Below are positions 7,501 through 7,868 of a DNA stretch of 7,868 nt, piece after piece. Below the pieces are notes generated by a model. That model had not been told where the DNA came from and did no database searches. It was given only the letters and a program-made list of their open reading frames with translations. A program made the position numbers and the translations under genes. The stretch is from contig JAHJKV010000158.1 in the NCBI GenBank assembly GCA_018822065.1, forward strand, positions 1-7,868, read 5' to 3'. Within the stretch, counting starts at the first letter, position 1, and each line of letters begins with the position of its first letter. This DNA is from Pseudomonadota bacterium. Lineage in GTDB: Bacteria > Desulfobacterota > Desulfovibrionia > Desulfovibrionales > Desulfovibrionaceae.

Positions 7501-7615
7501 GTTGGCGCAGATAAAGCTCAAGAACGGCACGCACCTGAGGGCGGAACTGTGCACCAAGCATGGAGGCCTGGATCGCAAACAGGTTCAGGACGGCGTTCAG
7601 GAGAATTTCGGTCAT
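4559..7615 (-). CDS. Single-chain ABCG-like ABC transporter with N-terminal helical domain and large TM5-TM6 domain
   Basis: This 1018-residue inner-membrane protein fuses ATPase and permease. Residues 1-140 are helical and soluble, reminiscent of TerB-like domains, though that match is uncertain. A linker follows (about 160-235). The ABC domain spans about 245-475 with Walker A GVSGAGKST (278-286), Q-loop Q325, signature SGGQRKRLNIALEL (385-398), Walker B ILFVDEP (D408, E409) and H-loop H441. KRLNIALEL and the IHQPSSRIYKMFD stretch are typical of the ABCG group. After the ATPase comes CPHCGHVNPEQLFEIIE (490-506), a possible metal-binding turn, then a Pro/Thr/Gln-rich linker. Membrane helices are likely at about 585-605, 621-640, 664-690, 698-716, 722-746 and 979-1000. 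The 230 residues between the fifth and sixth are mostly helical, with charged coiled-coil-like stretches at 825-905. All ATPase motifs are intact, so it should be active, probably as an exporter; the substrate is unknown. The ribosome site is weak. An in-frame TAA two codons upstream excludes a longer N-terminus. Confidence 0.9.
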   Translation of the reverse strand: MTEILLNAVLNLFAIQASMLGAQFRPQVRAVLELYLRQHLRLSGYTEYLELYDVALDLHDDSDDKTRLEHARGVAAGLKSMLPRFEQFVFVLRYLEAVTQLDQDAAAMAVAEVVSGELAISSQQVEEMRTLCQTPFEKDRLTQNFLLSTTGVDAPQTVPDQALWLTRPDFVGRLSILHLADAGVCFVVVDSASPVSLDSIQIPPNSPHLLQPGGILRDQHGTSIYYAEIDAALRNDRKHGQGLSFTGTNLEFRYPNSESGLHNFSFTQQGGSMVAVMGVSGAGKSTLLNILNGQCPPDSGQVLVNGIDLHSEADKLEGVIGYVPQDDLLFEDLTVFDNLYYSASLCLANMDKAARQERVVELLDELHQLPTRDLKVGSPLDKTISGGQRKRLNIALELIREPSILFVDEPTSGLSSSDSENVMALLKAQAAKGKLVIVVIHQPSSRIYKMFDTLWIMDQGGRPIYDGNPLDAIVHFRSEVHQAGMDEYACPHCGHVNPEQLFEIIETKSVDENGQYGRERFFSPAHWHERYLEHRQNVTPPPTSDATQQATSAPIERRLWRPDWLGQLSIFFMRNLKGRLANGQYMLVNLLEPPLLALLAALISHGAWGGEYTFKDNGNLGTYFFISVIVALFLGMSVSAEEINRDQKILKREQFLHLSWPCYIASKALYLFMVVAVQMAFFTLIGNFILKIPDMYGATWLVLFVSAAASCLLGLNISATFKSAVTIYILIPLLLVPQMMLGGAVVPFDDLLSKDAGNRHTPLVANIMPSRWGYEALIVDQYLSNAYMRHLLPAQLTEKQNSYLVNSYLPAVRALADFPLLEGEGEKWKAEVATKIATLANEIRTIEQMTGIQAEMDLTRLQADRYGPEDRTEVKHYLKQAAEVLYDRRQAAAEEVETTEDHLRQELGAEGLDKLKQDNFNQDISNTVLNVLGMETARLSGNQLVQMAAPIAQEPDSPWGVAHFLAASKRLGQVTIDTYWFNLGVLWLMGLVLYAALFFRLLPRSLQLALTAITRLFR

Positions 7616-7684
7616 TGGTTACTGCCCGTTAATGTCCAACATCAGGTGATAGAAATTACCAGAAAAATTCAGGCTACAACACCC

Positions 7685-7712
7685 CTTATCACATGAAAAT
7701 TGCTAAGATCAA
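7685..7712 (-). promoter_or_regulatory. Possible promoter for the transporter/secreted-protein unit
   Basis: Read on the minus strand, TTGATC (7707-7712) and GATAAG (7685-7690) are 16 bases apart. Each matches the sigma70 consensus at four of six positions. The -10 box is preceded by TG one base away (TGTGATAAG), an extended -10 arrangement that can offset weak hexamers. Transcription would start near 7678, leaving a leader of about 62 bases. The -35 box overlaps an inverted copy of a motif found in the repeat at 7796-7812. It is plausible but not compelling. Confidence 0.4.
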
Positions 7713-7770
7713 CTCATCGCGACGTCGTGCGTCCCAGAAGGGTTTCCAAGAAGAATCTTTTGTGTCGCGA

Positions 7771-7812
7771 GCACATCATATGACCGAGTTATGTAGCACA
7801 TGAGTTGACCGA
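7771..7812 (+). repeat. Imperfect 17-bp direct repeat, period 25 bp; possible tandem operator
   Basis: Two copies of GCACAT-NNNN-TGACCGA occur at 7771-7787 and 7796-7812. They are identical at 14 of 17 positions, and the differences are confined to the four central bases (CATA and GAGT). Conserved outer parts around a variable centre are typical of a protein binding site, and the 25-bp period places the copies about 2.4 helical turns apart. They end 27 bases before the start codon at 7840, so a bound protein could affect that gene. No regulator gene is visible nearby. Confidence 0.5.
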
Positions 7813-7839
7813 CCGATGGTTCTCTGAGGAGGACCATCC

Positions 7840-7868
7840 ATGCGTCGCTCAGAAATCAACCAAGAGGT
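7840..7868 (+). CDS. Start of a plus-strand gene, possibly a D-lyxose/D-mannose-type sugar isomerase (runs off the window)
   Basis: Nine full codons are present: MRRSEINQE. The start is well supported by AGGAGG at 7827-7832, seven bases before the ATG. The opening M-(K/R)-R-S-E-I-N resembles the N-terminus of the D-lyxose ketol-isomerase family, cupin-fold enzymes that interconvert D-lyxose and D-xylulose or D-mannose and D-fructose. Nine residues cannot prove this, so the product is a guess while the existence of a gene is fairly secure. It is divergent from the ABC transporter, with a 224-base spacer between them. A direct repeat immediately upstream may regulate it. Confidence 0.5.

Noticed and set aside
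7718..7729. GC-rich palindrome CGACGTCG as an operator
   Set aside because: It is a single 8-bp palindrome with no second copy. Elements of this size occur often by chance, and nothing ties it to a gene.
7693..7803. A 36-codon plus-strand reading frame starting MKIAKINSSRRRASQKGF, as a possible leader peptide or small protein
   Set aside because: There is no ribosome site before the ATG, and the reading frame overlaps both the predicted transporter promoter and the repeat block.

Overview
The window looks like a chromosomal segment from a sulfate-reducing Desulfovibrionales bacterium (Desulfovibrio or Pseudodesulfovibrio type). The grounds are GC-rich coding sequence, a porin N-terminus starting MKRFVMIATLLAF...SAAELKATGSW that resembles the outer-membrane homotrimeric porins of that group, and strong GGAGG-type ribosome sites. 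This placement is an inference from sequence style; no search was run. Coding density is high, with five complete genes and two partial ones, and no RNA gene, insertion sequence, CRISPR array or prophage trace was seen.

Layout. On the left, the first 38 codons of a porin run off the edge on the minus strand. A near-consensus sigma70-type promoter and A/T tracts lie upstream of it. A 269-base divergent spacer separates the porin from uvrC (386-2221, plus strand), the complete nucleotide-excision-repair incision nuclease. uvrC converges on a two-gene minus-strand unit, ubiX (flavin prenyltransferase) followed by a UPF0173-type metallo-beta-lactamase-fold hydrolase. The stop codons of uvrC and the hydrolase gene share one CTAG. 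The hydrolase transcript appears to end at a perfect hairpin plus T5 tract buried inside the last codons of uvrC.

Upstream of ubiX, a second minus-strand unit carries a 1018-residue single-chain ABCG-like transporter (4559-7615) followed by a 281-residue secreted protein of unknown function (3644-4489). This unit ends at a 10-bp GC-rich hairpin. The transporter has an N-terminal helical domain of about 140 residues, an intact ABC ATPase, a CxxCGH insert, six predicted membrane helices and an unusually large helical domain between helices 5 and 6. This pair is the most likely place for undescribed biology here: a candidate envelope export system with a dedicated periplasmic partner. No function can be assigned from sequence.

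On the right, a 224-base divergent spacer separates the transporter from the first codons of a plus-strand gene, possibly a D-lyxose/D-mannose-type sugar isomerase. The spacer holds a plausible promoter for the transporter and a 17-bp imperfect direct repeat with 25-bp period that looks like a tandem operator.
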